A DNA stretch of 57,823 bases from NCBI RefSeq assembly GCF_002072175.1, contig NZ_MVIV01000012.1:1-57823 (forward strand), read 5' to 3'. The notes beneath the pieces are model-generated. The model worked only from the letters and a program-made list of their open reading frames with translations. It made no database searches and was not told the origin of the DNA. A program made the position numbers and the translations under genes. Each line of letters opens with the position of its first letter. Within the stretch, counting starts at the first letter, position 1. Below are positions 25,531 through 35,189 of the stretch, in pieces. The DNA comes from Actinomyces gaoshouyii (GTDB lineage Bacteria; Actinomycetota; Actinomycetes; Actinomycetales; Actinomycetaceae).

Positions 25531-27588
25531 GTGCCCTCCCAGATCCCGCAGACCATCGACGTGACCATCGACGGCGCCACCCGCGTCATCGGGGCGGGAA
25601 CGACGGGCACCGAGTTCTTCTCCGAGGAGGTCCGCCGCGGCGTCGTCGCCATGCGCGTGGATGGCGAGCCCTGGGACCTCGGGCGCGAGATCCCCGCGGG
25701 CGCCGCCGTCGAGCCCATCACCCTGGACTCCGAGGACGGCCTGGCCATCCTGCGCCATAGCGCCACCCACGTCATGGCCCAGGCCGTCCAGGAGATCTTC
25801 CCCGACGTCAACCTCGGCATCGGCCCCTTCATCACCGACGGCTTCTACTACGACTTCGGGGGGATCGACGCCGTCACTCCCGAGCTCCTCAAGGAGATCG
25901 AGAAGCGCATGAAGCGCATCGTCAAGGAGGGGCAGCGCTTCGTGCGCCGCGATATCTCCGAGGACCAGGGCCGCGCCGAGCTCGCCGACCAGCCCTACAA
26001 GCTCGAGCTCATCACCACCAAGGGGGCCGGCGCGGAGTCGGCCTCCGTCGAGGTCGGCGCGGGCGGCCTGACCATGTACGACAACGTCCGCCGTGACGGC
26101 ACCGTCGCCTGGACGGACCTGTGCCGAGGCCCTCATCTTCCCACCACCAAGCTGATCGGCAACGGCTTCGCCCTGACCAAGTCCTCCTCCGCCTACTGGA
26201 AGGGCGATCAGTCCGGTGATTCCCTCCAGCGCATCTACGGCACCGCCTGGGCCTCCAAGGAGGATCTGACCGCCTACCAGGAGCGCATCAAGGAGGCCGA
26301 GCGGCGCGACCACCGCAAGCTCGGCGCTGAGCTCGACCTCTTCTCCTTCCCCGAGGAGATCGGCCCCGGCCTCGTCGTCTTCCACCCCAAGGGTGCGATG
26401 CTGCGCCACGAGATCGAGAGCCATGTCATCGAGCGCCACCGCCAGTACGGCTTCGATTTCGTCCGCACCCCCGAGATCTCCAAGAGCGGGCTCTTCCACA
26501 CCTCAGGCCACCTGCCCTACTACGCGGGCACCATGTTCCCGCCCATGCTCGCCGACGAGGAGCGCGATGAGGCGGGCACCATCACCAAGGCGGGCCAGGA
26601 GTACTACCTCAAGGCCATGAACTGCCCTATGCACAACCTCATCTTCCGCTCCCGCGGACGCTCCTACCGCGAGCTCCCGCTGCGCTTCTTCGAGATGGGG
26701 CACGACTACCGCTATGAGAAGTCCGGCGTCGTTCACGGTCTGACCCGCATGCGCGGTTTCACTCAGGACGACTCCCACACCTACTGCACCGCCGAGCAGG
26801 CGGCCGAGGAGATCAAGGCGCAGATCGCCTTCTTCATCTCCATCCTCGAGGACTTCGGCCTGACCGACTTCCACCTCGAGCTGTCCACCCGCGACGAGGA
26901 CGGTGCCAAGAAGGACAAGTTCATCGGCTCCGATGAAGACTGGGCCACCGCGACTGAGGCCCTGGCCGCGGCCTGCGAGGCCTCCGGGCTCGAGGTCGTC
27001 CCCGACCCCGGCGGCGCCGCCTTCTACGGCCCGAAGGTCTCCGTGCAGGTCAAGGACGCCATCGGCCGCACCTGGCAGATGTCCACCGTCCAGTACGATT
27101 TCAATCAGCCCGAGCGCTTCGACCTGGAGTACACCGCCGCCGACGGCGCCCACCAGCGCCCCATCATGCTGCACTCGGCCAAGCTCGGCAGCGTCGAGCG
27201 CTTCATCGGCGTGCTCACCGAGCACTACGCCGGCGCCTTCCCCGCCTGGCTGTCCCCAGTCCAGGCGCGCCTCATCCCCGTGGCCGAGGCCTTCGATGAG
27301 TATGTCGACGGCGTGGCCGCGACGCTGCGCGCCGCCGGAGTGCGCGTCGAGGTCGATCATTCCAACGACCGCTTCGGCAAGAAGATCCGCAACGCCGCCA
27401 AGGACAAGATCCCCTTCACGCTCATCGCGGGAGGCGAGGATGCCGAGGCGGGCGCCGTCTCCTTCCGCTTCCGCGGCGGCGACCAGGTCAACGGCGTGCC
27501 CGTGGACGAGGCCGTAGCCCATATCCGCCGCGTCATCGCCGAGCGCCTCAATGACCCCGCTGATGAGAGGCTCATCGTCCATGAGTGA
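25531..27588 (+). CDS. thrS: Threonyl-tRNA synthetase
   Basis: Class II synthetase charging tRNA-Thr. The 685-residue protein has an N-terminal TGS domain, the editing/SAD domain with [17 protein letters not shown] and GPHLPTT, motif 2 in [19 protein letters not shown], the zinc-site cysteine in [25 protein letters not shown] and [15 protein letters not shown] (motif 3 region), then the anticodon-binding domain. The GTG start at 25531 has AGGAG 6 bases upstream. It opens the conserved actinobacterial unit thrS-HIT-pgsA-acyltransferase-pimA; the downstream HIT gene overlaps its end by 8 bases. Confidence 0.97.
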   Translation: MPSQIPQTIDVTIDGATRVIGAGTTGTEFFSEEVRRGVVAMRVDGEPWDLGREIPAGAAVEPITLDSEDGLAILRHSATHVMAQAVQEIFPDVNLGIGPFITDGFYYDFGGIDAVTPELLKEIEKRMKRIVKEGQRFVRRDISEDQGRAELADQPYKLELITTKGAGAESASVEVGAGGLTMYDNVRRDGTVAWTDLCRGPHLPTTKLIGNGFALTKSSSAYWKGDQSGDSLQRIYGTAWASKEDLTAYQERIKEAERRDHRKLGAELDLFSFPEEIGPGLVVFHPKGAMLRHEIESHVIERHRQYGFDFVRTPEISKSGLFHTSGHLPYYAGTMFPPMLADEERDEAGTITKAGQEYYLKAMNCPMHNLIFRSRGRSYRELPLRFFEMGHDYRYEKSGVVHGLTRMRGFTQDDSHTYCTAEQAAEEIKAQIAFFISILEDFGLTDFHLELSTRDEDGAKKDKFIGSDEDWATATEALAAACEASGLEVVPDPGGAAFYGPKVSVQVKDAIGRTWQMSTVQYDFNQPERFDLEYTAADGAHQRPIMLHSAKLGSVERFIGVLTEHYAGAFPAWLSPVQARLIPVAEAFDEYVDGVAATLRAAGVRVEVDHSNDRFGKKIRNAAKDKIPFTLIAGGEDAEAGAVSFRFRGGDQVNGVPVDEAVAHIRRVIAERLNDPADERLIVHE

Positions 27589-28183
27589 CGACGTCGCCCC
27601 GATGGCGCCCGTCGGGCGCGCCTCGGTCGAGGCGCCGCCCTATCACGAGGGAGCGCCGGAGTCCTTCCAGCGGCTGTGGACGCCGCACCGCATGGTGTAC
27701 ATCGGCGGGGCTGACAAGCCCAAGGACTCCACGCCCGGCCAGTGCCCCTTCTGCGCCGCCCCCGGGCGGGACGACGAGGACGCACTCATTGTCCACCGCG
27801 GCGAGCGCGCCTACGTCATCATGAACCTCTACCCCTACAACACGGGGCACCTCCTCATCTGCCCCTACCGGCACATCTCGGAGTTGACCGAGGCCTCCGA
27901 CGCCGAGCGCCTGGAGATCATCCACCTCTGCGCCCGCTCCATGGAGGTCCTGCGCGCCGTGTGCCGCCCGCACGGGTTCAACCTCGGCATGAACGCCGGG
28001 GAGACCGGGGGAGCGGGCATCGCCGCGCACCTGCACCAGCACGTCGTGCCCCGCTGGATCGGCGACGCGAACTTCATGCCGATCATCGGGCGCACCAAGC
28101 CCGTCCCACAGCTCCTGGGGGACCAGCGCGACATGATCGCCGGTGCCTGGGACTCGGCGCCCGCCACGCCCCGCGAGCCCTGA
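27581..28183 (+). CDS. HIT-family nucleotide phosphorylase/hydrolase (Ap4A phosphorylase-like)
   Basis: A 200-residue histidine-triad protein with the triad HLHQH at residues 150-154 and a probable zinc site CPFC (Cys55 and Cys58). The M. tuberculosis protein at the same place in the operon, Rv2613c, is a diadenosine tetraphosphate phosphorylase, so Ap4A breakdown is the likely activity; this is inferred from position and family. The ATG at 27581 overlaps the thrS end by 8 bases and has GAGAGG upstream. An Ap4A enzyme beside an aminoacyl-tRNA synthetase makes sense because synthetases generate Ap4A. Confidence 0.9.
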   Translation: MSDDVAPMAPVGRASVEAPPYHEGAPESFQRLWTPHRMVYIGGADKPKDSTPGQCPFCAAPGRDDEDALIVHRGERAYVIMNLYPYNTGHLLICPYRHISELTEASDAERLEIIHLCARSMEVLRAVCRPHGFNLGMNAGETGGAGIAAHLHQHVVPRWIGDANFMPIIGRTKPVPQLLGDQRDMIAGAWDSAPATPREP

Positions 28184-28239
28184 TCGGCGCGCGGCGCCGG
28201 CGATCCCATACCCGACTGACACGAGACACGAGGCAACCC

Positions 28240-28890
28240 ATGCTCGGAAACCACGGCAGAGGCCTGACCAAGGCCCTGTTCACCAAGCCGGCCCTGCTCC
28301 TGGCCAGGGCCGGGATCACCCCCAACATGCTCACCGTGGCGGGGACCATCGCCTCCATCACCGCGGCCGTCCTCACCATCCCCCAGGGCCGCTTCATCCT
28401 CGGCCCCATCCTGCTGACCTGCCTACTCGTGGCCGACTCCTTCGATGGCATCCTCGCCCGCGCCACGGGTGCCTCCTCCGCCTTCGGGGCCTTCCTCGAC
28501 TCCACCATGGACCGCCTCGCCGACGGCGCCGTCTTCGGCTCGCTCGCCATGTGGGCCGCCACGCACCTGGACCCCGGGCCCTTGAGGACGTGGACGATCT
28601 CCCTGGCGCTGGCGGCGCTCGTGCTCGGCGCGGCTGTTCCCTACGCCCGCGCCCGGGCCGAGTCCGTGGGCGCGAAGGCCTCCGTGGGCATCGCCGAGCG
28701 CACTGACCGCCTCGTCGCCATCGGCCTGGCCGTGCTCGCCGTGGGCCTGGGCGCCCCCCAGTGGGCCATCACCGCGGGGCTCGGGATCGTCGGCACCGCC
28801 TCCCTCATCACCGTCATCCAGAGGGTCCTCACCGTTCGGACCCAGCTCGCCGGAGTGCCCGCGGGCGGCAGGACGGGAGCCGCCGAGTGA
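28240..28890 (+). CDS. pgsA: Phosphatidylinositol phosphate synthase (CDP-alcohol phosphatidyltransferase)
   Basis: Membrane enzyme that joins CDP-diacylglycerol to inositol phosphate, giving the anchor of phosphatidylinositol mannosides. The 216-residue protein has about six hydrophobic segments and the full CDP-alcohol signature D-G-x2-A-R-x8-G-x3-D-x3-D at residues 69-91, with another Asp at 66. In M. tuberculosis the same position holds PgsA1. The use of inositol phosphate rather than glycerol phosphate or another alcohol is inferred from gene order. It starts 56 bases after the HIT gene and its stop overlaps the next start in GTGA. Confidence 0.9.
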   Translation: MLGNHGRGLTKALFTKPALLLARAGITPNMLTVAGTIASITAAVLTIPQGRFILGPILLTCLLVADSFDGILARATGASSAFGAFLDSTMDRLADGAVFGSLAMWAATHLDPGPLRTWTISLALAALVLGAAVPYARARAESVGAKASVGIAERTDRLVAIGLAVLAVGLGAPQWAITAGLGIVGTASLITVIQRVLTVRTQLAGVPAGGRTGAAE

Positions 28891-29888
28891 GGCGGCCCCG
28901 CGCCGAGGACGCCTACCGCATCGCCTGGCGGGGTGCCGGGCGCCTGCCCACCGGCCTTGGCTACGCCCTCGCCCACGCTGCCGGCGACGCGCTGTGGGTA
29001 CGCCAACGCGTGCTGCCCTCCCGAGGCGGGGTGGGCCAGCTCGAGCGCAACCTGGCCAGGATCATGCCCGCCGGCACCCCGCGGCGCCAGATCCGCGCGC
29101 TGTCCCGCGCCGGGATGCGCTCCTACATGCGCTACTTCTATGAGGCCTTCGCCCTGCCCGGCGTCGGCCGGGAGCGCATCCGCGCCCGTGTCCGGGCCGA
29201 CCTTCCCCCCACGCTGCGCGAGGACCTCCAGCGCGGCAGCGTCGTCCTGGCCCTCGCCCACATGGGCAACTGGGACCTGGCCGGAGCCTGGGCCTCGTCC
29301 GAGCTCGCCAGCGTGCTCACCGTCGCCGAGCGCCTGGAGCCCGCCGATCTCTTCGACCAGTTCGTCAGTTTCCGCTCCTCTCTCGGCATGCGCGTCATCG
29401 GGCAGGGCCGCGGCGAGAGGGTCTTCGAGCCGCTTGCCGCCGCTGCCGGAGAGCAACGCCACCTCATCGCTCTCTTGGCCGACAGGGACCTGTCGTCGGC
29501 GGGCATCGAGGCGGACCTCCTCGATCACACGATCCGCGTGGCCGCCGGGCCCGCAGCCCTGGCGCACCGCCTCGGAGCACCCCTGTACGCGACCGCCATC
29601 CACTACGAGCGCCTCAGCGGCGAGCGCCGTCGCCGCGCCGGGGCCCGCTGGGGGATCGTCCTCACCCTCGTCAAGGTGCCCGCCCCTCGGGGCCGGGAGG
29701 GACTGCGGAGCGACGGCGATGCCCGCGCGCTCATCACCACCTGGACGAGGGCGTGGGTGGCGGCGCTGGCCCCCGCCCTCGCCGCCCATCCCGAGGACTG
29801 GCATATGCTCCAACCCGTCTACGACGCCGATCTGGACCACGAGCGGCTGGCCAGGCGCCACGCCCGGGAGCAGGAGGAACCCGCATGA
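28887..29888 (+). CDS. Phosphatidylinositol mannoside acyltransferase (PatA-like)
   Basis: A 333-residue LPLAT-superfamily acyltransferase (the lipid A HtrB/LpxL branch), expected to acylate a mannose of phosphatidylinositol mannoside at the inner face of the membrane. The catalytic H-x4-D motif appears as HMGNWD, followed by the acceptor-site motif LLADRDLSSAGIEADLL. It starts at a GTG overlapping the pgsA stop in GTGA and ends overlapping the pimA start in ATGA, so the three are translationally coupled. M. tuberculosis Rv2611c sits at the same place and has this activity. Confidence 0.9.
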   Translation: MRRPRAEDAYRIAWRGAGRLPTGLGYALAHAAGDALWVRQRVLPSRGGVGQLERNLARIMPAGTPRRQIRALSRAGMRSYMRYFYEAFALPGVGRERIRARVRADLPPTLREDLQRGSVVLALAHMGNWDLAGAWASSELASVLTVAERLEPADLFDQFVSFRSSLGMRVIGQGRGERVFEPLAAAAGEQRHLIALLADRDLSSAGIEADLLDHTIRVAAGPAALAHRLGAPLYATAIHYERLSGERRRRAGARWGIVLTLVKVPAPRGREGLRSDGDARALITTWTRAWVAALAPALAAHPEDWHMLQPVYDADLDHERLARRHAREQEEPA

Positions 29889-31066
29889 GGATCGGACTCG
29901 TCTGCCCCTACTCCATGGACGCCCACGGAGGGGTCCAGATCCATGTCATGGACCTGGCCACCGAGCTCATCAGCCGCGGATACGACGTCGGCGCGCTGGC
30001 GCCCGCCTCGGAGGACGTCGAACTGCCCGACTGGATGACCTCCGCCGGGGATTCTGTCGCCATCCCCTACAACGGATCCGTGGCCCGCCTCAGCTTCGGG
30101 GCGCGCGTGGCCCGCCGGGTGCGGCGCTGGCTGGCCGACGGCCAGTACGACCTGCTCCACATCCACGAGCCGATCACCCCGAGCATCGGGATGCTCGCCC
30201 TCCAGTCGGCCACGTGCCCGGTTGTGGGCACCTTCCACGCGGCCATGGACCGCTCGCTGGCCCGGGGCCTGCTCTCCCCGATGGCCATCCCCCTCATGGA
30301 GCGCATCACCGCGCGCATCGCCGTGTCCGAGGAGGCCCGGCGCACCCTCATCCAGTACCACGGCGGGGACGCCGTCGTCATCCCCAACGGCGTCAACGTC
30401 GCCCCCTTCGCCCGCGCGCCCAAGGACGACCTGCGCTTCGCCGGCGCTCCCGGGGCCCCGACCATCTCCTTCCTCGGAAGGCTCGATGAGCCCCGCAAGG
30501 GGCTGGCCGTGCTCGCCGGCGCCATCCCCACCGTCCTCGATGCCGTCCCGGGCGCGCGCTTCCTCATCGCCGGTCGCGGTCAGGCCGAGGACCATCGGCG
30601 CGAGCTCGCCCGGTTCGGGGGCGCCGTGACCTTCCTCGGCGGGGTGAGCGACGAGGACAAGGCCGCCATGCTCGCCTCGACGACCTGCTACGTCGCCCCG
30701 CAGACCGGCGGGGAGTCCTTCGGCATCGTGCTCGTCGAGGCCATGGCCGCCGGTACCCGGGTCGTCGCCTCCGATCTCACAGCCTTCTCCGACGTCCTCC
30801 AGGGCGGTCGGCTCGGCTCACTGTTCGCCAACGGAGACAGCGCCGACCTCGCCCGGGCCATCATCGAGACCCTCACCCGGGCGGAGGCCGCGGAGGCCCG
30901 CCGCCGCGCCGCCACCGAGGTCGTCGGCCGCTACGACTGGGCGCGGGTGACCGACGCCGTCCTCGACGTCTACGACATGGCGCTGTCCACCGCCCACACA
31001 CGCGTCACCGTCGCCCCGGGACAGCGCACCGCACTCGGGCGCCTGCGGGATGCCCTCGACGACTGA
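29885..31066 (+). CDS. pimA: Phosphatidylinositol alpha-mannosyltransferase (GT4)
   Basis: Transfers the first mannose from GDP-mannose to phosphatidylinositol. The 393-residue GT4 (GT-B fold) enzyme shows the glycine loop DAHGGVQIHV, LLHIHEPITPS, VVGTFHA, IPNGVNV, the donor-site start FLGRLDEPRKGL, and the ExxxxxxxE motif in GESFGIVLVEAMAAGTRVVAS. It closes the pgsA-acyltransferase-pimA unit, overlapping the acyltransferase by 4 bases. Position and the HEP and GGVQ motifs match mycobacterial PimA. Peripheral membrane protein on the cytoplasmic side. Confidence 0.93.
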   Translation: MRIGLVCPYSMDAHGGVQIHVMDLATELISRGYDVGALAPASEDVELPDWMTSAGDSVAIPYNGSVARLSFGARVARRVRRWLADGQYDLLHIHEPITPSIGMLALQSATCPVVGTFHAAMDRSLARGLLSPMAIPLMERITARIAVSEEARRTLIQYHGGDAVVIPNGVNVAPFARAPKDDLRFAGAPGAPTISFLGRLDEPRKGLAVLAGAIPTVLDAVPGARFLIAGRGQAEDHRRELARFGGAVTFLGGVSDEDKAAMLASTTCYVAPQTGGESFGIVLVEAMAAGTRVVASDLTAFSDVLQGGRLGSLFANGDSADLARAIIETLTRAEAAEARRRAATEVVGRYDWARVTDAVLDVYDMALSTAHTRVTVAPGQRTALGRLRDALDD

Positions 31067-31078
31067 GAGAGGACCCCT

Positions 31079-31720
31079 ATGAATGGGCTCGACTCGATCC
31101 TTCTGGCGATGATCGTCGCTCTTCTCCTCCTGCTGGTCCTCGGCTGGAGGCTCTACGCGATCGCCGTGAGGGTCGACCGCCTCCACCGGCAGGTCCTCGG
31201 CGCGCGCGCCACCCTCGAGAAGCACCTGGCCTACCGGGCGCAGGCCGCGGTCGACCTCGCCTCGACAGGGCTGCTCGACGCCGCTTCGGCGATGCTCCTC
31301 CAGCGCGCCGCCCACGAGGCCCTCGACTGCGAGACTCCGATCGTCCCCGACGGCCTCGACCCCCTCGACACCGCGGGCAGGAGGGCGGCCCCCGCCGGGC
31401 GCTCCCGCAGCAGCGCGGGGCGCTCCCGGGCCGGAGTCGAATCCGATCTCTCCCGGGTCATCCGCACCGCCGTCGATGGCGAGGCCAGGGCCGAGCTGCG
31501 CGCCACCGAGATGGGCCTGGACGCCGTCGGCCGCCTTGAGCGGGCCAGCGCGCGCGTCGTCCTCGCCCGCCGCTTCCACAACACGCATGTCGCCGAGGCC
31601 CGCAGGCTCCGATCCACCCCCGTTGTGCGCCTGCTGCGCCTGGCCGGGCGCGCCCCGATGCCCAGTGCTTTCGACATCGATGACGACGCCGAGCCATCCT
31701 CTGATCAGGAGGCATCATGA
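31079..31720 (+). CDS. Membrane-anchored protein of unknown function
   Basis: A 213-residue protein with one N-terminal hydrophobic segment (ILLAMIVALLLLLVLGWRLYAI, residues about 7-28) and a long Arg/Ala-rich, mostly helical remainder on what is probably the cytoplasmic side. The stretch after the anchor (AVRVDRLHRQVLGARATLEKHL) vaguely recalls LemA-type helices, but I cannot assign a family. A Ser/Arg-rich low-complexity loop lies near residues 100-120. GAGAGGA precedes the ATG; it starts 12 bases after pimA and overlaps prsW by 4 bases, so it belongs to the same operon. Proteins of this shape are conserved at this position in related actinobacteria, as far as I recall. Confidence 0.8.
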   Translation: MNGLDSILLAMIVALLLLLVLGWRLYAIAVRVDRLHRQVLGARATLEKHLAYRAQAAVDLASTGLLDAASAMLLQRAAHEALDCETPIVPDGLDPLDTAGRRAAPAGRSRSSAGRSRAGVESDLSRVIRTAVDGEARAELRATEMGLDAVGRLERASARVVLARRFHNTHVAEARRLRSTPVVRLLRLAGRAPMPSAFDIDDDAEPSSDQEAS

Positions 31721-32913
31721 CCGCACCCGGAAGCTCGGGATGGGCGCCGCGCGCAGACTACCGGCGCTCGGCCTGGGCCCCCCGCCCCGCCCGTCACGAG
31801 GACATCTTCGCCTCCTCCGCCCCCGACTGGGATGATCCCGTCGCCATGCGCCCCGCGCGCCGGCGCCGCGTCATCGTCGGACTGCTTGTGGCGGCCGGCG
31901 TCATCGGCACGGGAATCATGTTCTACGTGCTGGCCTCCAGCGCCTCCAGCGGCTCCAGCCTCGTCCAGATGACCCTCCTGGCGCTCGTCCCCCTGACCAT
32001 CGTGCTGACCACCGTGTGGTGGATCGATCGCTGGGAGCCCGAGCCGCTCGGAATGCTCCTGCTGGCATTCCTGTGGGGAGTGGGCGTGTCCACGGCGGTC
32101 TCCTTGATCGCCAACACGAGCGCCACCGTGCTCCTGGCCGGCGTCACCGACGACTTCCAGTACGTCAGCGCCGTCGTTATCGCGCCCCTCGTGGAGGAGA
32201 GTACCAAGGGACTGGGCGTGCTTTTCATCTTCCTGCTCTCGCGGCGCTCCTTCAACGGGGCCGTCGACGGCATCGTCTACGCGGCCGTGGTGGCCGCCGG
32301 ATTCGCCTTCTCCGAGAACATCCTCTACTTCCTGCAGAACCAGGACGACCTTGCCCGCACCTTCGTGCTCCGCGGCATCATGTCGCCCTTCGCGCACATC
32401 ATGTTCACCTCCTGCGCCGGTGTGGCGATCGGCGCCTCCGCCCGGATGCGCTCGCGCCTGGCCTGGCTGTGGACCACCCCGATGGGCCTGGCCGGGGCGA
32501 TCTGCCTCCACGCCTTCTGGAACGGCGCGCTGTCGGGCAACCTCATGCTCTACTTCATCGTCGAGGTCCCCCTGTTCGTCGCCGCCATCGCCCTCGTCCT
32601 GGCCCTGCGCTGGCGCGAGCGGCTACGGATACGCGCGAGGCTGCGCGAGTACGGGCAGTCCGGCTGGTACCACGAGGCCGAGATCATCATGCTCACCACC
32701 TCCGCCGGGCGCAGGGCCGCCCGCCGGTGGGCCAGGAGGCGCGGCCCGGAGGCCAAGCGCGCCATGCGCGACTTCCAGGCCGCCTCCGTCCAACTGGCCA
32801 ATCTCCGCCAGGGCGCCATGGAGGGCCACGCGGTGAACGACTTCGCCGCCTCCGAGAAGACTCTGCTCGCCCGCGTCATGGGCTCGCGCGCCGCCTACAT
32901 GGGGAAGCGCTGA
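31717..32913 (+). CDS. PrsW-family intramembrane metalloprotease
   Basis: A 398-residue polytopic membrane protein of the PrsW family, related to CAAX proteases. After a 45-residue cytoplasmic start it has about eight hydrophobic segments. The catalytic motifs are present in order: LVEESTKGLG (Glu-Glu pair), AGFAFSENILYF (Glu), PFAHIMFTSCAGVAIG (His) and CLHAFWNGAL (His). In Bacillus PrsW cleaves an anti-sigma factor; no anti-sigma gene lies nearby, so the substrate is unknown. It overlaps the preceding gene in ATGA. The C-terminal 120 residues are a charged, soluble tail. Confidence 0.9.
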   Translation: MTAPGSSGWAPRADYRRSAWAPRPARHEDIFASSAPDWDDPVAMRPARRRRVIVGLLVAAGVIGTGIMFYVLASSASSGSSLVQMTLLALVPLTIVLTTVWWIDRWEPEPLGMLLLAFLWGVGVSTAVSLIANTSATVLLAGVTDDFQYVSAVVIAPLVEESTKGLGVLFIFLLSRRSFNGAVDGIVYAAVVAAGFAFSENILYFLQNQDDLARTFVLRGIMSPFAHIMFTSCAGVAIGASARMRSRLAWLWTTPMGLAGAICLHAFWNGALSGNLMLYFIVEVPLFVAAIALVLALRWRERLRIRARLREYGQSGWYHEAEIIMLTTSAGRRAARRWARRRGPEAKRAMRDFQAASVQLANLRQGAMEGHAVNDFAASEKTLLARVMGSRAAYMGKR

Positions 32914-32946
32914 CATGGCTGACATTGCCGCCGAGGAGGAGCTCGT

Positions 32947-33591
32947 ATGACCCCGTGCCGGAGCGCACCGGGCCTCGCCCCCGATGGGCGCGACCCCGCC
33001 CGCGTGCCCGCCGACTGGCGAGAATTGCTCGACGCCGAGGAGTGGCGCCTCGGTCCCGAGGGACTGCCGTCGCGGCGCGCCGCCCGCGTCATCGCCCTGC
33101 GAGAGGACCCCGAGCCGGGGATCCTCCTCGTCCTGGGCCACGACTTCGCCGACGCCGCCCATGCGTGGGCCTTCACCCCCGGCGGCGGCATCGCTGACGG
33201 CGAGGGGCTCCGCGAGGCGGCGCTGCGCGAGCTGCGGGAGGAGACCGGCATCTCCCTGGCGGCCGACCGGCTTATCGGACCCGTCGTCGAGCGATCCAGT
33301 GACTTCGTCTTCAACCTCGTCACCTGCCGCCAGGACGAGGTGATGTACCTCGCCCGCCTGGAGCCGGCCGACACCGCCGCCCTCGAGGGCCAGTGCGGCG
33401 AGCTCGATCGCGCCGGGTGGACGGACCTGGAGCGCGACGTCCTGGACTCGCTGCGCTGGTGGGGCCTGGATGAGCTCGACGACGCCATCGCCGCGGGCAT
33501 GACCGTCTACCCCGAGGCCCTGCCCGTCCTGGCCCGCGAGCTCATGGCCGGATGGGACGGCGCCGTCCGCGCCATCCACGAGAGGTCCTGA
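32947..33591 (+). CDS. Nudix hydrolase
   Basis: A 214-residue Nudix-fold protein with a complete Nudix box at residues 80-102 (G-x5-E-x7-R-E-L-x-E-E-x-G-I), so it should hydrolyse a nucleoside diphosphate linked to another moiety; the substrate cannot be predicted. The C-terminal 60 residues (RWWGLDELDDAIAAG, and YPEALPVLARELMAGWDG) are typical of actinobacterial members near pimA. GAGGAG precedes the ATG. An 11-codon frame (32915-32950) lies between prsW and this gene and overlaps its start in ATGA. Confidence 0.9.
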   Translation: MTPCRSAPGLAPDGRDPARVPADWRELLDAEEWRLGPEGLPSRRAARVIALREDPEPGILLVLGHDFADAAHAWAFTPGGGIADGEGLREAALRELREETGISLAADRLIGPVVERSSDFVFNLVTCRQDEVMYLARLEPADTAALEGQCGELDRAGWTDLERDVLDSLRWWGLDELDDAIAAGMTVYPEALPVLARELMAGWDGAVRAIHERS

Positions 33592-33619
33592 GGCGCGCGG
33601 GCGGTGGGCCCCGGCGCGC

Positions 33620-33625
33620 TAGGAT
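33620..33625 (+). promoter_or_regulatory. -10 element for yebC
   Basis: TAGGAT fits TANNNT and lies 87 bases before the yebC start, in the only sizeable gap of this stretch. No clear -35 hexamer. Confidence 0.35.
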
Positions 33626-33711
33626 ATGCGCGGTTCGCCGCGCCCACTCGCGGCACGTCAGAGACATTGATCCTGCACGCCGAGCCAGTCCGCTACTGCC
33701 GAGGAGAACAC

Positions 33712-34476
33712 ATGTCGGGTCACTCCAAGTGGGCCACCACCAAGCACAAGAAGGCCGCCATCGACGCCAAGCGTGGCAAGCTGTTCGCGCGCCTCATCAA
33801 GAACATCGAGGTCGCCGCCCGCACCGGAGGAGGCGACCCCGCCGGCAACCCCACCCTCTTCGATGCCATCCAGAAGGCCAAGAAGAACTCCGTCCCCGCC
33901 GACAACATCACCCGAGCCGTCAAGCGCGGCAGCGGCGAGGAGGCCGGCGGCGCCGACTGGCAGACCATCATGTACGAGGGCTACGGACCCGCCGGCGTCG
34001 CCTTCCTCGTCGAGTGCCTCACCGACAACCGCAACCGCGCCGCCTCCGACGTGCGTGTCGCCTTCACCCGCACCGGCGGGTCGCTGGCCGATCCCGGCTC
34101 GGTGGCCTACAACTTCACCCGCAAGGGCGTCGTTGAGATCGCCAAGGCCGACGGCATCGACGAGGACACGATCCTCATGGCCGTGCTCGACGCCGGGGCG
34201 GAGGAGGTCGTCGAGGGCGCTGAGTCCTTCGAGGTCGTCTCCGAGCCGCAGAACCTCATCGCCGTGCGCAACGCGGTCACCGAGGCCGGCATGGACTACG
34301 ACTCCGCGGAGTCCCAGTTCGTTGCCGGCACGAGGATCGAGGTCGACGCCGACGGCGCCCGCAAGGTCCTGCGCCTTGTCGACGCCCTGGAGGACCTCGA
34401 CGACGTCCAGAACGTCTACACCTCCGTGGACATCTCCGCCGAGGTCGCTGCCGAGCTCGAGGCGGCCGAGGACTGA
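33712..34476 (+). CDS. yebC: YebC/PmpR-family protein
   Basis: A 254-residue member of the TACO1/YebC family, known as a transcriptional regulator in some bacteria and as a helper of translation through proline stretches in others. The hallmark opening [20 protein letters not shown] is complete, followed by [39 protein letters not shown] and the acidic C-terminus. GAGGAG precedes the ATG. It stands directly upstream of ruvC, as in most bacteria; the YebC stop overlaps the proposed CTG start of ruvC. Confidence 0.96.
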   Translation: MSGHSKWATTKHKKAAIDAKRGKLFARLIKNIEVAARTGGGDPAGNPTLFDAIQKAKKNSVPADNITRAVKRGSGEEAGGADWQTIMYEGYGPAGVAFLVECLTDNRNRAASDVRVAFTRTGGSLADPGSVAYNFTRKGVVEIAKADGIDEDTILMAVLDAGAEEVVEGAESFEVVSEPQNLIAVRNAVTEAGMDYDSAESQFVAGTRIEVDADGARKVLRLVDALEDLDDVQNVYTSVDISAEVAAELEAAED

Positions 34477-35159
34477 GCGCCACGGCGGGCCCCGCCCGGG
34501 GCACGAGAGCGCGCACCTCCAGCCGCGCCGTTGTCGCCCAGCAGCGCGTCCTGGGCATCGATCCCGGGCTCACGCGCTGCGGGCTCGGCTGCGTGGACAT
34601 CGATCCGAGACGCCGCGTCCGACTCGTCGAGGTCGGCGTCGTGCGCACCCCGCCCTCTCAGAGCCCCGAGTTGCGGATCCTGGCCATCGCCGACGCCCTC
34701 GACGACTGGATCGCCCGCCTGGGGCCCAGCGCGCTGAGTGTCGAGAGAGTCTTCGCCCGGGACAACCTGCGCTCCGTCATCGGCGTCGCCCAGGTCATGG
34801 GCATTGTCATGCTCGCCGGCGCCCGCGCCGGAGTCGAGGTCGCCCAGCACACGCCGAGCGAGGCCAAGGCGGCCGTCACTGGATCGGGAGTGGCCGGCAA
34901 GGCCCAGGTTCAGGCCATGGTCGCCCGCATCCTCGGTCTGGCCGAGCCCCCCAGGCCCGCCGATGCCGCCGACGCGCTCGCCCAGGCCATCTGCCATGGT
35001 TGGCGCGGCGGGGGCACCGGGGCGGACGGCGCCACCGAGATGGTCTCCGCCGGAGGAGCCGTGCGCGCCAGCGCCCGGACCCCCGCCCAGCGCCGGTGGG
35101 CGGCAGCCCAGGCGGCGGCCCGTCGCACCGGCGCCGTCGACCCGCGCCACGCCGGATGA
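34473..35159 (+). CDS. ruvC: Holliday junction resolvase RuvC, with a non-standard start codon
   Basis: Endonuclease that cuts Holliday junctions within the RuvABC complex. The first catalytic aspartate is in [13 protein letters not shown], the glutamate in LSVERVF and the last aspartates in [14 protein letters not shown], so the enzyme looks intact. The frame has no ATG, GTG or TTG before the catalytic Asp; the first such codon is a GTG at 34593, inside the fold and after the catalytic residue. The best candidate is CTG at 34473, overlapping the yebC stop as CTGA with GAGG about 10 bases upstream, giving 228 residues with a 24-residue leader. The C-terminal tail of about 45 residues is Ala/Arg-rich. 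A sequencing error cannot be excluded. Confidence 0.85.
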   Translation: MSATAGPARGTRARTSSRAVVAQQRVLGIDPGLTRCGLGCVDIDPRRRVRLVEVGVVRTPPSQSPELRILAIADALDDWIARLGPSALSVERVFARDNLRSVIGVAQVMGIVMLAGARAGVEVAQHTPSEAKAAVTGSGVAGKAQVQAMVARILGLAEPPRPADAADALAQAICHGWRGGGTGADGATEMVSAGGAVRASARTPAQRRWAAAQAAARRTGAVDPRHAG

Positions 35160-35189
35160 GTGCGCGGGGCCCGCGTCGCGCACCCCTGC

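Noticed and set aside
28887-29888. Lipid A acyltransferase (HtrB/LpxL) as the function
   Set aside because: The fold is the same, but a Gram-positive genome lacks lipid A and the gene order points to phosphatidylinositol mannoside acylation.
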